Numbered from the stretch's first letter, positions 1 to 6,424 are shown. The stretch is DNA of 8,169 bases from Deltaproteobacteria bacterium (GCA_029857975.1 JAOUFX010000101.1:1-8169), one strand, 5' to 3'. Translations and numbers: made by a program. The notes: generated by a model from the sequence alone, not told the origin.

Positions 1-1071
1 ATCCTGATCGAAAGTCGTCCTTCCGGTCACACCCGGATAGTCCTTGACCTTATACAGGGCCTTCTTAATCCCGTCGGCGCTGTAGCCTCCATTTTGAATG
101 CCTAGGGCAAGCAGTTTGATGCCATCAAACGCCGTAGCCCCGTAAAGCTCAGGACCCCGGCCGTATTTTTTTTGATAATGCTTGATAAACCCTTGGACCT
201 GCGGAGCCGGATCTGTTGGGTCCCAACCGACCTGGGTGGCGATTACGCCCTCGCCTGCTTCCCCTGTAATCTCGATAAATTTCTGTGAAGTAATGCCGGC
301 ATAGCTCACAAACTGTGACTTGATCCCCATCTCCCTCGCCTGCTTCACAATAAGGCCCATTTCCGCATAGTAACCGATCAAATCGATTACCTCCGGGTTG
401 GACTGGGCCGCCTTGGCCAGCTGGGTCCTGAAATCCCTGGTGCCCTGCTCATAGGTCTCGGCAGCTGTGATTGTGCCTCCAAATTTTTTCCATTCTTTGA
501 TGACCACATCCCGCACGGAATTGCCGAATTCATTGTTGACATTGAAAATGGCCATCTTGCGATAGCCCAATTCTTTGAAAGAGAATTCAGATCGAGCCTT
601 TCCTTCCAAGTCCCCGAGGGTCATGTTACTGAAAATGTAATCCCCCCCTTCCCGGATGCCGGGATTCAAGGCTGCCGTGTTGAGGAGAACGACTTTGTTG
701 CGCTCGGCAATCGGGATGGCACTCATGACCACACCACTCATGGTGGCGAGGAAAGCCGGCACTTTATCGATTTGAATGAGTTTGTTCACTGCGGCCACAC
801 CCTCACGGGGTAACCCTCTGCTGTCGCCGTAGATGATCTCCAGCTTCACTCCTTTGAAACCGCCTGCCGCATTGATTTCATCCTTAGCGAGTTCCGAACC
901 GAATCTCTTGTTCTCCCCGTACTGGGCCGCATTTCCGCTTAAAGGAAAGACGGCTCCTACTTTGTAGATCTTCTCCTGGGCCATGGCCCAAGGTCCCCCA
1001 AGAAACACCACGAGAAGAAGAGGGAGAAGCGTGGATGCCAATTTCTTAGGACTCTTGTTTGAAAAACCCAT
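1..1071 (-). CDS. livK: Branched-chain amino acid-type ABC transporter substrate-binding protein, C-terminus cut off
   Basis: Periplasmic binding protein that captures the substrate and delivers it to LivH/LivM. The reading frame is open to the left edge and gives 357 residues; the family usually runs about 380-410, so only the end is missing. Residues 1-31 form a Sec signal peptide: K6, K9 and K10, a Leu/Val-rich core, then AMA before QEKIY. There is no lipobox cysteine, so it is probably free in the periplasm. The mature start KVGAVFPLSGNAAQYGE is typical of type I binding proteins of the LivJ/LivK class, as is GVTGRTTFDQD near the edge. The ATG at 1071 is preceded by AGAAAGGAG (1080-1088) at 8 nt, which fixes the start. 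The gene lies 65 nt after livF as the last visible operon member, whereas E. coli livK comes before livHMGF. The ligand cannot be read from sequence; aromatic or other organic acids are possible. Confidence 0.93.
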   Translation of the reverse strand, partial: MGFSNKSPKKLASTLLPLLLVVFLGGPWAMAQEKIYKVGAVFPLSGNAAQYGENKRFGSELAKDEINAAGGFKGVKLEIIYGDSRGLPREGVAAVNKLIQIDKVPAFLATMSGVVMSAIPIAERNKVVLLNTAALNPGIREGGDYIFSNMTLGDLEGKARSEFSFKELGYRKMAIFNVNNEFGNSVRDVVIKEWKKFGGTITAAETYEQGTRDFRTQLAKAAQSNPEVIDLIGYYAEMGLIVKQAREMGIKSQFVSYAGITSQKFIEITGEAGEGVIATQVGWDPTDPAPQVQGFIKHYQKKYGRGPELYGATAFDGIKLLALGIQNGGYSADGIKKALYKVKDYPGVTGRTTFDQD

Positions 1072-1136
1072 CGTGAATACTCCTTTCTGCAATAAAATTT
1101 TGATATTGGAGATTTTTCCCCGGTGCCATACTCCAC

Positions 1137-1841
1137 CTATACAAGAAAGACCTTCTTCAATTCGTCCCCCCGCAGCAGCTCCTCTGGCAAGGGCTCGGCC
1201 ACTACCCTGCCCACTTTCATTACATAGACACGGTGCGCGATGGTGAGGACCTGCCTGGCGTTTTGCTCGATGATCAACACCGAACAGGCCATCTCCGTAT
1301 TGATTCGCTTTACGTTCTCCATGATCGTTTTGACGAGGAAAGGCGCCAATCCCACAGAGGGCTCGTCTAAAAGGAGGAGCCTGGGAGTGAGCATCAAAGA
1401 CGTTGCCAGGGCGAGCATCTGTCTCTCCCCACCGCTCAAGGAAACCGCCGCTTGGCTTTTTCTCGCTCCCAGAATGGGGAAAAATTCGTAGACCTGCTTC
1501 AACTGCTCATCCACCCTCTGCTTGGCAAAGGTATAGCCGCCCATGGAGATGTTCTCGTGGACGTTCAAATCGGGGAAAATTTGGGGCCCTTGGGCCACGA
1601 AAGAGATTCCATCCTTCACATTCTGGGAAGGATGGCGTTTCAGAATATCCTTTCCATCAAAAAAGATCTCGCCATTCTTGAACCTCAACAGTCCAAAGAT
1701 GGCCTTCATCGTTGTCGACTTGCCCGCACCGTTCGGACCAATCAGGGTTACAATCTCTCCCTTGTCCACGTGAAGGCTGACGTCGAAGATGACCGTCTTC
1801 TTTCCATAACCGGCGCTAAGATGGTCGACACGGAGAAACAC
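1137..1841 (-). CDS. livF: Branched-chain amino acid-type ABC transporter ATP-binding protein LivF
   Basis: One of two ATPases that power the importer on the cytoplasmic face. It has 234 residues, the usual LivF length. Visible motifs are Walker A GPNGAGKST (35-43), Q-loop Q84, signature LSGGE (135-139), Walker B LLLLDEPS (155-162) with catalytic E160, and IIEQN (190-194) where many ABC proteins carry the H-loop histidine. A Gln at that place is normal for LivF. The start is a GTG at 1841, giving FLRVDHLSAGYGKK. An AGAGGGG purine run overlapping the livG stop codon serves as its ribosome binding site. It lies 11 nt after livG and is probably translationally coupled to it. All ABC motifs are intact. 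Confidence 0.95.
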   Translation of the reverse strand: MFLRVDHLSAGYGKKTVIFDVSLHVDKGEIVTLIGPNGAGKSTTMKAIFGLLRFKNGEIFFDGKDILKRHPSQNVKDGISFVAQGPQIFPDLNVHENISMGGYTFAKQRVDEQLKQVYEFFPILGARKSQAAVSLSGGERQMLALATSLMLTPRLLLLDEPSVGLAPFLVKTIMENVKRINTEMACSVLIIEQNARQVLTIAHRVYVMKVGRVVAEPLPEELLRGDELKKVFLV

Positions 1842-1852
1842 TTTCCGCCCCT

Positions 1853-2608
1853 CTATTCTCCGAGATAGACTCGAATGACTTCTTCGTTTTTGTGGATCTC
1901 CTCCGGAGTTCCCTCGGCGATCTTCTGCCCTTGATGGAGGACGAAGATCCAGTCTGATATTTCCATGATCAGATCCATATTGTGCTCCACCAGGAGGATC
2001 GTCTTACCCTGCCGGATCAGATCCCTCGCCAGGGAGAGAATTTGGCCAATGTACTTCGAATCGAGTCCTGAAGTGGGTTCATCCAGAAGTAGCATCTCGG
2101 CGTCTGTAGCCAGGATCCGGGCAAGGGAGAGAAGTTTTTGCTCTCCATAAGAAAGATCATCTGCCAAATTGTTTCGTTTTTCAGCGAGCTGTACGAACTC
2201 GAGTAGCCCAAGGGTTTTTTCCTCGCCCCGTCTCTTTTCCACTGCATACTCCCTTCCCCGGACTAAGGCCCGGAAGGGGTTCTCATTCCTCTGCCCCTGA
2301 AGAGCCAGAAAAACGTTATCGAAGACCGTCATATGGTGGAAAAGCCTCAGTTCTTGAAAGGAACGACAGATCCCCTTCCGCACTACATGGCAAGGCTTCA
2401 TTCCGTTGATCGCCTCACCCTTGAACCGGATCCCTCCATGATCGGGTTTGAAAGCTCCCGTGATCAGATTAAAGACCGTCGTCTTGCCGGCTCCATTCGG
2501 GCCGATTAGGCTGGAAATCTTTCCCTTCTCCAGGGAAAGGGACAGATCATTGACCGCCTGAACTCCTCCGAAGCTGATGCTCAAGTTCTTAAGATCAAGA
2601 TAATTCAA
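1853..2608 (-). CDS. livG: Branched-chain amino acid-type ABC transporter ATP-binding protein LivG
   Basis: Second ATPase of the importer, expected to pair with LivF. It has 251 residues, normal for LivG. Motifs are Walker A GPNGAGKTT (36-44), Q-loop Q85 in CRSFQELRLF, a signature of the LivG kind LSYGEQ (152-157), Walker B MLLLDEPTSGLD (172-183) with E177, and H-loop H209 in LLVEHNMD. The chosen start is a TTG at 2608 (NYLDLKNLSISFGG), which puts the first beta strand at the usual distance from Walker A. No ATG lies upstream in this frame within the 6-nt gap to livM. The ribosome binding site GAGGTAGGAG runs through the livM stop codon, so translation is likely coupled to livM. The rare TTG start may lower its yield. 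Confidence 0.95.
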   Translation of the reverse strand: MNYLDLKNLSISFGGVQAVNDLSLSLEKGKISSLIGPNGAGKTTVFNLITGAFKPDHGGIRFKGEAINGMKPCHVVRKGICRSFQELRLFHHMTVFDNVFLALQGQRNENPFRALVRGREYAVEKRRGEEKTLGLLEFVQLAEKRNNLADDLSYGEQKLLSLARILATDAEMLLLDEPTSGLDSKYIGQILSLARDLIRQGKTILLVEHNMDLIMEISDWIFVLHQGQKIAEGTPEEIHKNEEVIRVYLGE

Positions 2609-2614
2609 GAACTC

Positions 2615-3484
2615 CTACCTCAACCGGTATTCCCCGATCAACCCCTGGGAGCGAAATCTCATAAACAAAATGAGAAGCAGTCCATAGAAGATCTGCCGGG
2701 TTTGCGCCGCCACCGCATCGGGGATCTGAATGAACTTCATTAATTCAGGGAGCGAGATGAGGATAATCGCACCCACCACCGACCCCTTCAGGTTTCCTGT
2801 TCCTCCCACAATAGCCAACGTAAGGATAAATACCGACTCTTCCAGGGTGAAGGAGAAGGGATCGACCGAGGTCGTATAAAATGCAAAAAGAGCTCCGGCC
2901 ACTGCGGCCCAAGCTGCCGAAAAGGAAAAGATGGCGATTTTGAACCTAATGACGTTTTTTCCCAGGGCCTCCACAGCGGTCTCATCGTCCCGGATCCCTT
3001 TCAGCGCAAGCCCAAAGGGAGAGTGGGCGATTCGCCGGGATAGGAAGAAGCAGGCCAACATTAACGCAAAGGAAAGAACCAAGAAAGAATAGGGGGAGTC
3101 GAAGGCAAATCCGAACAGGTGCGGCCGAGGTAACCCATAGAGTCCCATAGGTCCCCGGGTGACTGCCTTCCAGTTGAGGAAGATGCTGAACATGACCATC
3201 TGAAATCCGATGGAAGCAATGAGAAAATAGTCTCCTTTTAAACGAATCGAGGGCAAAGAGATGATTGCGCCCCAGATTCCCGCCGCGATCATGGCTGCCA
3301 ATATGGCCAAAATGAGATTACTGGTCAGCCAAATGGCCAGGAGCGCGGCGATGTAAGCGCCGATCCCGTAAAAGGCTGCCTGGCAGACTGAAAACAGCCC
3401 GGTAAATCCCACGAGGAGATTCTGGGAAATGGTGAGAATAATAAAGATATTAATAATGATCACCATATAGATGAAGTAATCCAT
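2615..3484 (-). CDS. livM: Branched-chain amino acid-type ABC transporter permease LivM
   Basis: Inner-membrane permease, one half of the translocation channel with LivH. It has 289 residues and many hydrophobic segments; helices are obvious around 5-25, 33-53, 55-80, 88-105, 133-150, 185-205, 218-230, 233-250 and 265-277. Family landmarks are NLLVGFTGLFSVCQAAFYGI (22-41), the cytoplasmic coupling loop GIRDDETAVEALGKNV (163-178) that docks on the ATPases, and GGTGNLKGSVVGA (227-239). The protein is slightly short for LivM because it lacks the N-terminal extension found in E. coli. ATG start, 6 nt after the livH stop, with AGGCGGAG between. It sits between livH and livG in the usual order. Confidence 0.94.
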   Translation of the reverse strand: MDYFIYMVIIINIFIILTISQNLLVGFTGLFSVCQAAFYGIGAYIAALLAIWLTSNLILAILAAMIAAGIWGAIISLPSIRLKGDYFLIASIGFQMVMFSIFLNWKAVTRGPMGLYGLPRPHLFGFAFDSPYSFLVLSFALMLACFFLSRRIAHSPFGLALKGIRDDETAVEALGKNVIRFKIAIFSFSAAWAAVAGALFAFYTTSVDPFSFTLEESVFILTLAIVGGTGNLKGSVVGAIILISLPELMKFIQIPDAVAAQTRQIFYGLLLILFMRFRSQGLIGEYRLR

Positions 3485-3490
3485 CTCCGC

Positions 3491-4360
3491 CTACACCCTT
3501 CCTTTTCCAAAAAGCCCCTTGGGTCTGAAGATGATAAAGATGAAAAGGATTAAAAACAGGATCGCCATCTCCCACTCCGAAGAGATCTTCCAGATTCCGA
3601 AGTGCTGGGCCATGCCCAGAAGAAAACCCCCGCCTGCTGCTGCCGGGATATTCCCTACCCCGCCCACGATCATGGCAAAGGTCGCCATGAGAATGGCATT
3701 GAACCCCATTACCGGATCAATGGTGGAGATGTCGATGCAGACCAAGACGGAGGCCACGGCGGCCAGAGCCGAGCCAACCGCAAAGGTAATATAGCGAATC
3801 TTTTTCACATCCATGCCCAGAGATTCGGCCAGGTCAGGATTGCTGGCCAGCGCCCGAACCGATACCCCGATCCGCGTTTTTTTAAAAAAGAAAAAGAGGA
3901 CCCCACTCATGAGCACTGTGCTCAGAACGATATGGATCTGGCTGGGAGTCACATAGGCCGTACCCAGTCGAATCCCCGGCTTGACATCTCCGAGCCTCAT
4001 TACCAGCGGATCACTCCCGAAAGTGAGGGCCAGGACATTCTCCAGAACGATGAAAAGTCCCAGAGAACTGATCATTAATACGAGGGGAGAAGCATTGAGA
4101 TCGATCAGGGGTTCGTAGACGATCCAATCGAGAAACACACCCAGTAGTGCGGTCAAAACCATTGCGGCAGGAATGGCTACCCACAAAGGGAGATCCAGAC
4201 TCATCAAGAAAATGTAAGCAATGTAGGCCGAGCAGGCATAGATTCCTCCATGGGCAAAATGGAAAATTCGCGTCGCCCCATAGATCAGAGAAAACCCAAG
4301 AGCGATGATGGCATAAACACTACCCAGAACAATTCCATTGATGGCCAGTTGAAGAAACAT
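3491..4360 (-). CDS. livH: Branched-chain amino acid-type ABC transporter permease LivH
   Basis: Inner-membrane permease that forms the channel with LivM. It has 289 residues, normal for LivH. Landmarks are the N-terminal GIVLGSVYAIIALGFSLIYG (9-28), RIFHFAHGGIYACSAYIAY (31-49), the coupling loop RALASNPDLAESLGMDVKKI (169-188) and IVGGVGNIPAAAGGGFLLG (231-249), ending in FRPKGLFGKGRV as is typical. It is the first gene of the operon. The ATG at 4360 gives the standard N-terminus, but no Shine-Dalgarno sequence precedes it. AAAGGGA lies more than 20 nt upstream, and a promoter-like sequence ends almost at the ATG, so a very short leader is possible. Confidence 0.94.
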   Translation of the reverse strand: MFLQLAINGIVLGSVYAIIALGFSLIYGATRIFHFAHGGIYACSAYIAYIFLMSLDLPLWVAIPAAMVLTALLGVFLDWIVYEPLIDLNASPLVLMISSLGLFIVLENVLALTFGSDPLVMRLGDVKPGIRLGTAYVTPSQIHIVLSTVLMSGVLFFFFKKTRIGVSVRALASNPDLAESLGMDVKKIRYITFAVGSALAAVASVLVCIDISTIDPVMGFNAILMATFAMIVGGVGNIPAAAGGGFLLGMAQHFGIWKISSEWEMAILFLILFIFIIFRPKGLFGKGRV

Positions 4361-4371
4361 ATGGGTAATTT

Positions 4372-4400
4372 CATATATGATAATCCCTTTATGATGTCAA
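4372..4400 (-). promoter_or_regulatory. Candidate sigma-70 promoter of the liv operon
   Basis: On the minus strand TTGACA (4400-4395) is followed after 17 nt by TATATG (4377-4372). The -35 is perfect and the -10 matches TATAAT at 4 of 6 positions. The predicted start point, about 4365, would leave only some 5 nt before the livH ATG, so the mRNA would be nearly leaderless. This agrees with the absence of a Shine-Dalgarno sequence. It was found by eye, and an upstream promoter is also possible. Confidence 0.45.
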
Positions 4401-4511
4401 GAAAAAATTTTATCGTCTGGGGTCATTTTCCGGGAAAGGTTGAAAGGATTACCACGGGCGTTGGCCCGAGAGCAGGTTACATCGCCTGGAAGTTACCGGA
4501 GCCCTAAAAAA

Positions 4512-4702
4512 GATTGGTGGTGGTATAAAGTGGTTGGGTCCGGGGATGAAAAGCATTTGCGAGCAGGGACAGGGATTAATGCGATTAGATCAAAGGGGCA
4601 GTTATACGGTTATCTCTCGACTTACATAAAAAACTAGATCAAAAAACACCTCTTGTGAAAATTCATCAAGGACAAAAGATAAAGGGAGAAAGTGACAACT
4701 AG
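4512..4702 (+). pseudogene. Remnant of a rolling-circle (HUH-type) replication protein
   Basis: The plus frame from 4512 reads DWWWYKVVGSGDEKHLRAGT, then GINAIRSKGQLYGYLSTYIK, before a TAG at 4635. From memory of the family, this resembles the second half of the catalytic domain of rolling-circle replication proteins (ORF2/G2P type). Those carry W-x-x-V-x-SGD-x-x-H-x-x-AGT, then RS-x-x-G and the tyrosine motif Y-x-x-K-Y-x-x-K. Here the tyrosines remain (YLSTY) but the first lysine is Thr. Past the TAG, the next frame continues as KLDQKTPLVKIHQGQ to a stop at 4700, suggesting a frameshift. A third piece (4403-4441, FIVWGHFPGKV) in the other frame may be the degraded HUH-strand region. Start, HUH motif and C-terminal third are missing, so it cannot be functional. 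The call rests on motif recall, not a search. Confidence 0.5.
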
Positions 4703-4704
4703 AT

Positions 4705-4730
4705 GGCCCCGTGTAAGTAACACGGGGGCC
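4705..4730. repeat. Strong hairpin just downstream of the replication-protein remnant
   Basis: GGCCCCGTGT (4705-4714) pairs with ACACGGGGGCC (4720-4730), giving a 10-bp stem with one bulged G and a 5-nt loop AAGTA. Neither strand has a T run after it, so it is a poor intrinsic terminator. Its place right after the Rep remnant fits an origin or terminus hairpin of a rolling-circle element, but that is inference. Confidence 0.6.
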
Positions 4731-5030
4731 AATAAATACACAAGGCGGTATTTGAATAAAGTTGGGAGACCTATAGTTTCTTCAAATGTTCCTTTAAATC
4801 CTGCCACTGGTAACGATGATTTGGTAAGTCGCGGTAATACTTTCAATTCTTCGATTCCTACCAAGAGTCGATCTTTTGACAATTCCTTCCTAACTGCCGA
4901 GTCTTTTAGTGCTCCTGATGTGCGTAATTCGTGGAGTGTTCCCGCCAGAACGTTCGAAAAGTACAAACGGCCTTGCTCGGCGTAAGATGGGAATAATGGC
5001 CCTACCCTTTCGCTTTCTGATGCTCTTGTG
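4731..5030. other. Gene-free AT-richer stretch inside the mobile-element debris
   Basis: No recognisable gene. By hand count 4741-4870 has 52 G+C of 130 (40%). Open frames exist on both strands: plus 4692-4985, Ser/Asn-rich, starting at a GTG, and minus 4634-5176. They overlap each other and match nothing I know. The segment may be the body of the same decayed element as the Rep remnant or the 5' part of the structured region that follows. Confidence 0.4.
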
Positions 5031-5225
5031 TCCGACGGGGCGGTGTACGTGGTGCGGAAAAAAGCAGGGTCGGCGAGAGGCGTAGCCGACCGGCTGGAGG
5101 AGCCAGGGCAACCTGGGCAAGAGGTTAAGCCTTCCATGGCGCCTGGGGGCGTAGGTGGGCTTGTCAATACTGCCATATCTCAACGTTATGAAAGTGGCTT
5201 TGGTAGCCTAAAAAATTTTTTTATC
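5031..5225 (+). ncRNA. GC-rich, multi-hairpin island: candidate structured RNA or replication origin, class unknown
   Basis: By hand count 5031-5160 has 88 G+C of 130 (68%), against about 40% just upstream. It folds locally into consecutive hairpins: GGTCGGC/GCCGACC (5068-5074 with 5085-5091, 10-nt loop), CCAGG-GCAA-CCTGG (5103-5116, a GNRA tetraloop), CGCC-TGGG-GGCG (5140-5151) and GGCT/AGCC (5196-5199 with 5205-5208). A T7 run (5216-5222) follows. GNRA capping and hairpin density favour RNA read on the plus strand. Possible classes are an IscB-type omega RNA (HEARO), a group II intron fragment or an origin structure. No IscB gene, reverse transcriptase or domain V is present, so none is supported. 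Strand and ends are approximate. Confidence 0.35.
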
Positions 5226-5288
5226 GGGGGGCGATTGTGGTCGCATCTTTATTCTTGACAAGGGGTCATTCATGCTCCCAACCAAAAT

Positions 5289-5740
5289 TTATCTCTTTCC
5301 AGAATAAGTAGCCCGTTTCTCTCTTAATTGAAATCCAATTCTGCTTCTCGCCTTTTCTTCGGGAAGCATCAATTGTTTTATGACCTCAAAAACCACCTAA
5401 AATTGATGATCATATTTCTTTTCCATTTCTTCAATTTTTTTAAGCCAATCCTTGTGGAAAGCAGCAAACTGGCGGACCCGGACAAAGGCATGCATGATTA
5501 GAATGTTAACCTCTATGCCCCCTTGCTATTGAGCACCGATGACAACATGGCCACACCTTCCTCGGTGAAGGCCATAGGAAGATATTTAGAATGTTCCCCT
5601 CTTTTTAAGGTGCCAAATTGGTGCTTTAAAGTATGATACTTTTCAAGGAATGATCTCAAGAAGAAGTCCTCGTTTTTCCGGATAATTTTCGCCCTCCTGC
5701 CGAATTTAACGCTAACACCTATACTCAGTCCAAGATAGAA
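5289..5740 (-). pseudogene. ORF6N-domain (phage antirepressor-like) protein, broken by a frameshift and a stop codon
   Basis: Reading leftward from about 5740, the frame gives FGRRAKIIRKNEDFFLRSF, then LKRGEHSKYLPMAFTEEG and VAMLSSVLNSKGA. This is the conserved core of ORF6N proteins, where YLPYAFTEQGVAMLSSVL is the hallmark. After a one-base deletion near 5515-5524 the next frame continues IEVNILIMHAFVRVRQFA and KIEEMEKKYDHQF. It then hits TAG (5399-5397) where the family has Lys, and resumes VVFEVIKQLMLPEEKARS, RIGF, ending at TAA (5291-5289). The N-terminal part (the usual LIRG...DLAELYGV) is lost or unrecognisable upstream of 5740. ORF6N genes occur in prophages and as chromosomal strays. 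The similarity is clear, but the break depends on this sequence being error-free. Confidence 0.85.
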
Positions 5741-6055
5741 TCAAAGGTTGCGGATTTCTGTTTGAAATATGCGAATTTGACTTCTGTCTTTTTGGGATAG
5801 ACCATGCAACAGTCTAAGTTGCAAAACCTGAAACCTCAGAACGACATAATCCCTTTCCGGAGGCTTCATGCAGACATCTTCTGGGAATTTCATTTCATTA
5901 CCATCTCGAAAGAGGGGCAGTGCTTCAATAGCTTCACATTCGAGGCACTGCCCCTCTTCAGAAGGGGCCCAGTTGGGAGCGAAGCAATTACAGAGTTCGC
6001 TCACCGTTATCCGAACGGCAAAAATACGCTCACTCAATCGGGCAAATCTACATAA
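5741..6055. other. Intergenic stretch with no convincing gene
   Basis: A minus-strand open frame (6037-5741) shares the reading frame of the ORF6N remnant and ends at TGA (5743-5741). It has no ribosome binding site, and half of it is made of a large inverted repeat, so I do not call it a gene. Besides that repeat there are two small hairpins, TGCAAC/GTTGCA (5805-5810 with 5818-5823) and CCGTT/AACGG (6004-6008 with 6014-6018). Confidence 0.6.
5910..5958. repeat. 17-bp inverted repeat, 15-nt loop
   Basis: AAGAGGGGCAGTGC (5910-5923) and GCACTGCCCCTCTT (5945-5958) are perfect 14-nt complements. Three more pairs, one of them a wobble, extend the stem inward to 5926/5942, leaving a 15-nt loop. 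No T run follows on either strand. It lies about 100 nt beyond the stop of the minus-strand small gene, so it could protect an mRNA 3' end, or be a small mobile or repeated element. Confidence 0.8.
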
Positions 6056-6352
6056 TCACTTGGTCATGGCTTTTATCATTTCCTCTACTTGACTTACTGA
6101 ACCAATGGGATGTACCTTGAAATGGACAAATGGGGTGTACTGTTGTACGGCGTTCATAACTTCTAACTCAGATCCTTCTTCGACCGCATATCCGCTAAGT
6201 TCGCCAATAAACACTCCCCAATCCTTGATTAAACCTTTTTTTATATCCTGCTTAACCATCTCCATTAAAACATTCCATCCAGCTCCACGCTCTTTTGGAC
6301 TTATGGGGACTTTCGTCCGGTCAATTTCCCAAAGCAACAAATATTTTCCCAT
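6056..6352 (-). CDS. Small conserved-looking protein, probable ferredoxin-like alpha/beta fold, function unknown
   Basis: 98 residues, soluble, no signal peptide. The pattern is strand (KYLLLWEID, 3-11), helix (AGWNVLMEMVKQDIKKG, 24-40), two strands (KDWGVFIGELSGYAVEE, 43-59), helix (SELEVMNAVQQYT, 61-73), strand (VHFKVHPIGS, 76-85) and helix (VSQVEEMIKAMTK, 86-98). This repeated beta-alpha-beta layout suits a dimeric ferredoxin-like barrel of the muconolactone isomerase / DUF3303 sort. I recall similar hypothetical proteins from deltaproteobacteria but know no function. The ATG at 6352 has an excellent ribosome binding site, AAGGAGG (6366-6360), 7 nt away. It is monocistronic and stands behind a possible regulatory RNA (6490-6673) that would control its transcription. 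Confidence 0.8.
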   Translation of the reverse strand: MGKYLLLWEIDRTKVPISPKERGAGWNVLMEMVKQDIKKGLIKDWGVFIGELSGYAVEEGSELEVMNAVQQYTPFVHFKVHPIGSVSQVEEMIKAMTK

Positions 6353-6359
6353 AGCTTTT

Positions 6360-6366
6360 CCTCCTT
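6360..6366 (-). promoter_or_regulatory. Strong ribosome binding site of the 98-residue gene
   Basis: AAGGAGG on the minus strand is a near-perfect anti-Shine-Dalgarno match placed 7 nt before the ATG at 6352. It decides the start and is good evidence that this short gene is real. Confidence 0.85.
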
Positions 6367-6424
6367 TTTAAGGATTTAAATGGTTAAAGTGGGGATAAAT
6401 TGATACTTTTGCGCTTCCTTAGTA

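Noticed and set aside
1240..1868. Plus-strand frames opposite livF (also those opposite livH and livG)
   Set aside because: Antisense shadows of clearly intact ABC transporter genes.
4692..4985. Plus-strand 97-codon frame starting with GTG behind a GGGAG
   Set aside because: Ser/Asn-rich with no recognisable motif, starts inside the Rep remnant's last codons and includes the whole hairpin in its first codons. The ribosome binding site spacing is too short.
4634..5176. Minus-strand 180-codon open frame
   Set aside because: Its first half is antisense to the GC-rich hairpin island, it has no good ribosome binding site, its composition shifts sharply along its length, and its end runs through the 4705-4730 hairpin. 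No family was recognised.
4986..5225. Identification of the hairpin island as an IscB omega RNA or a group II intron
   Set aside because: No IscB or reverse transcriptase gene follows and no intron domain V hairpin or terminal boundary could be seen. The class is left open.
5741..6037. Minus-strand 98-codon frame
   Set aside because: Contains both arms of the 17-bp inverted repeat, lacks a ribosome binding site and matches no family. Open by chance or part of decayed DNA.
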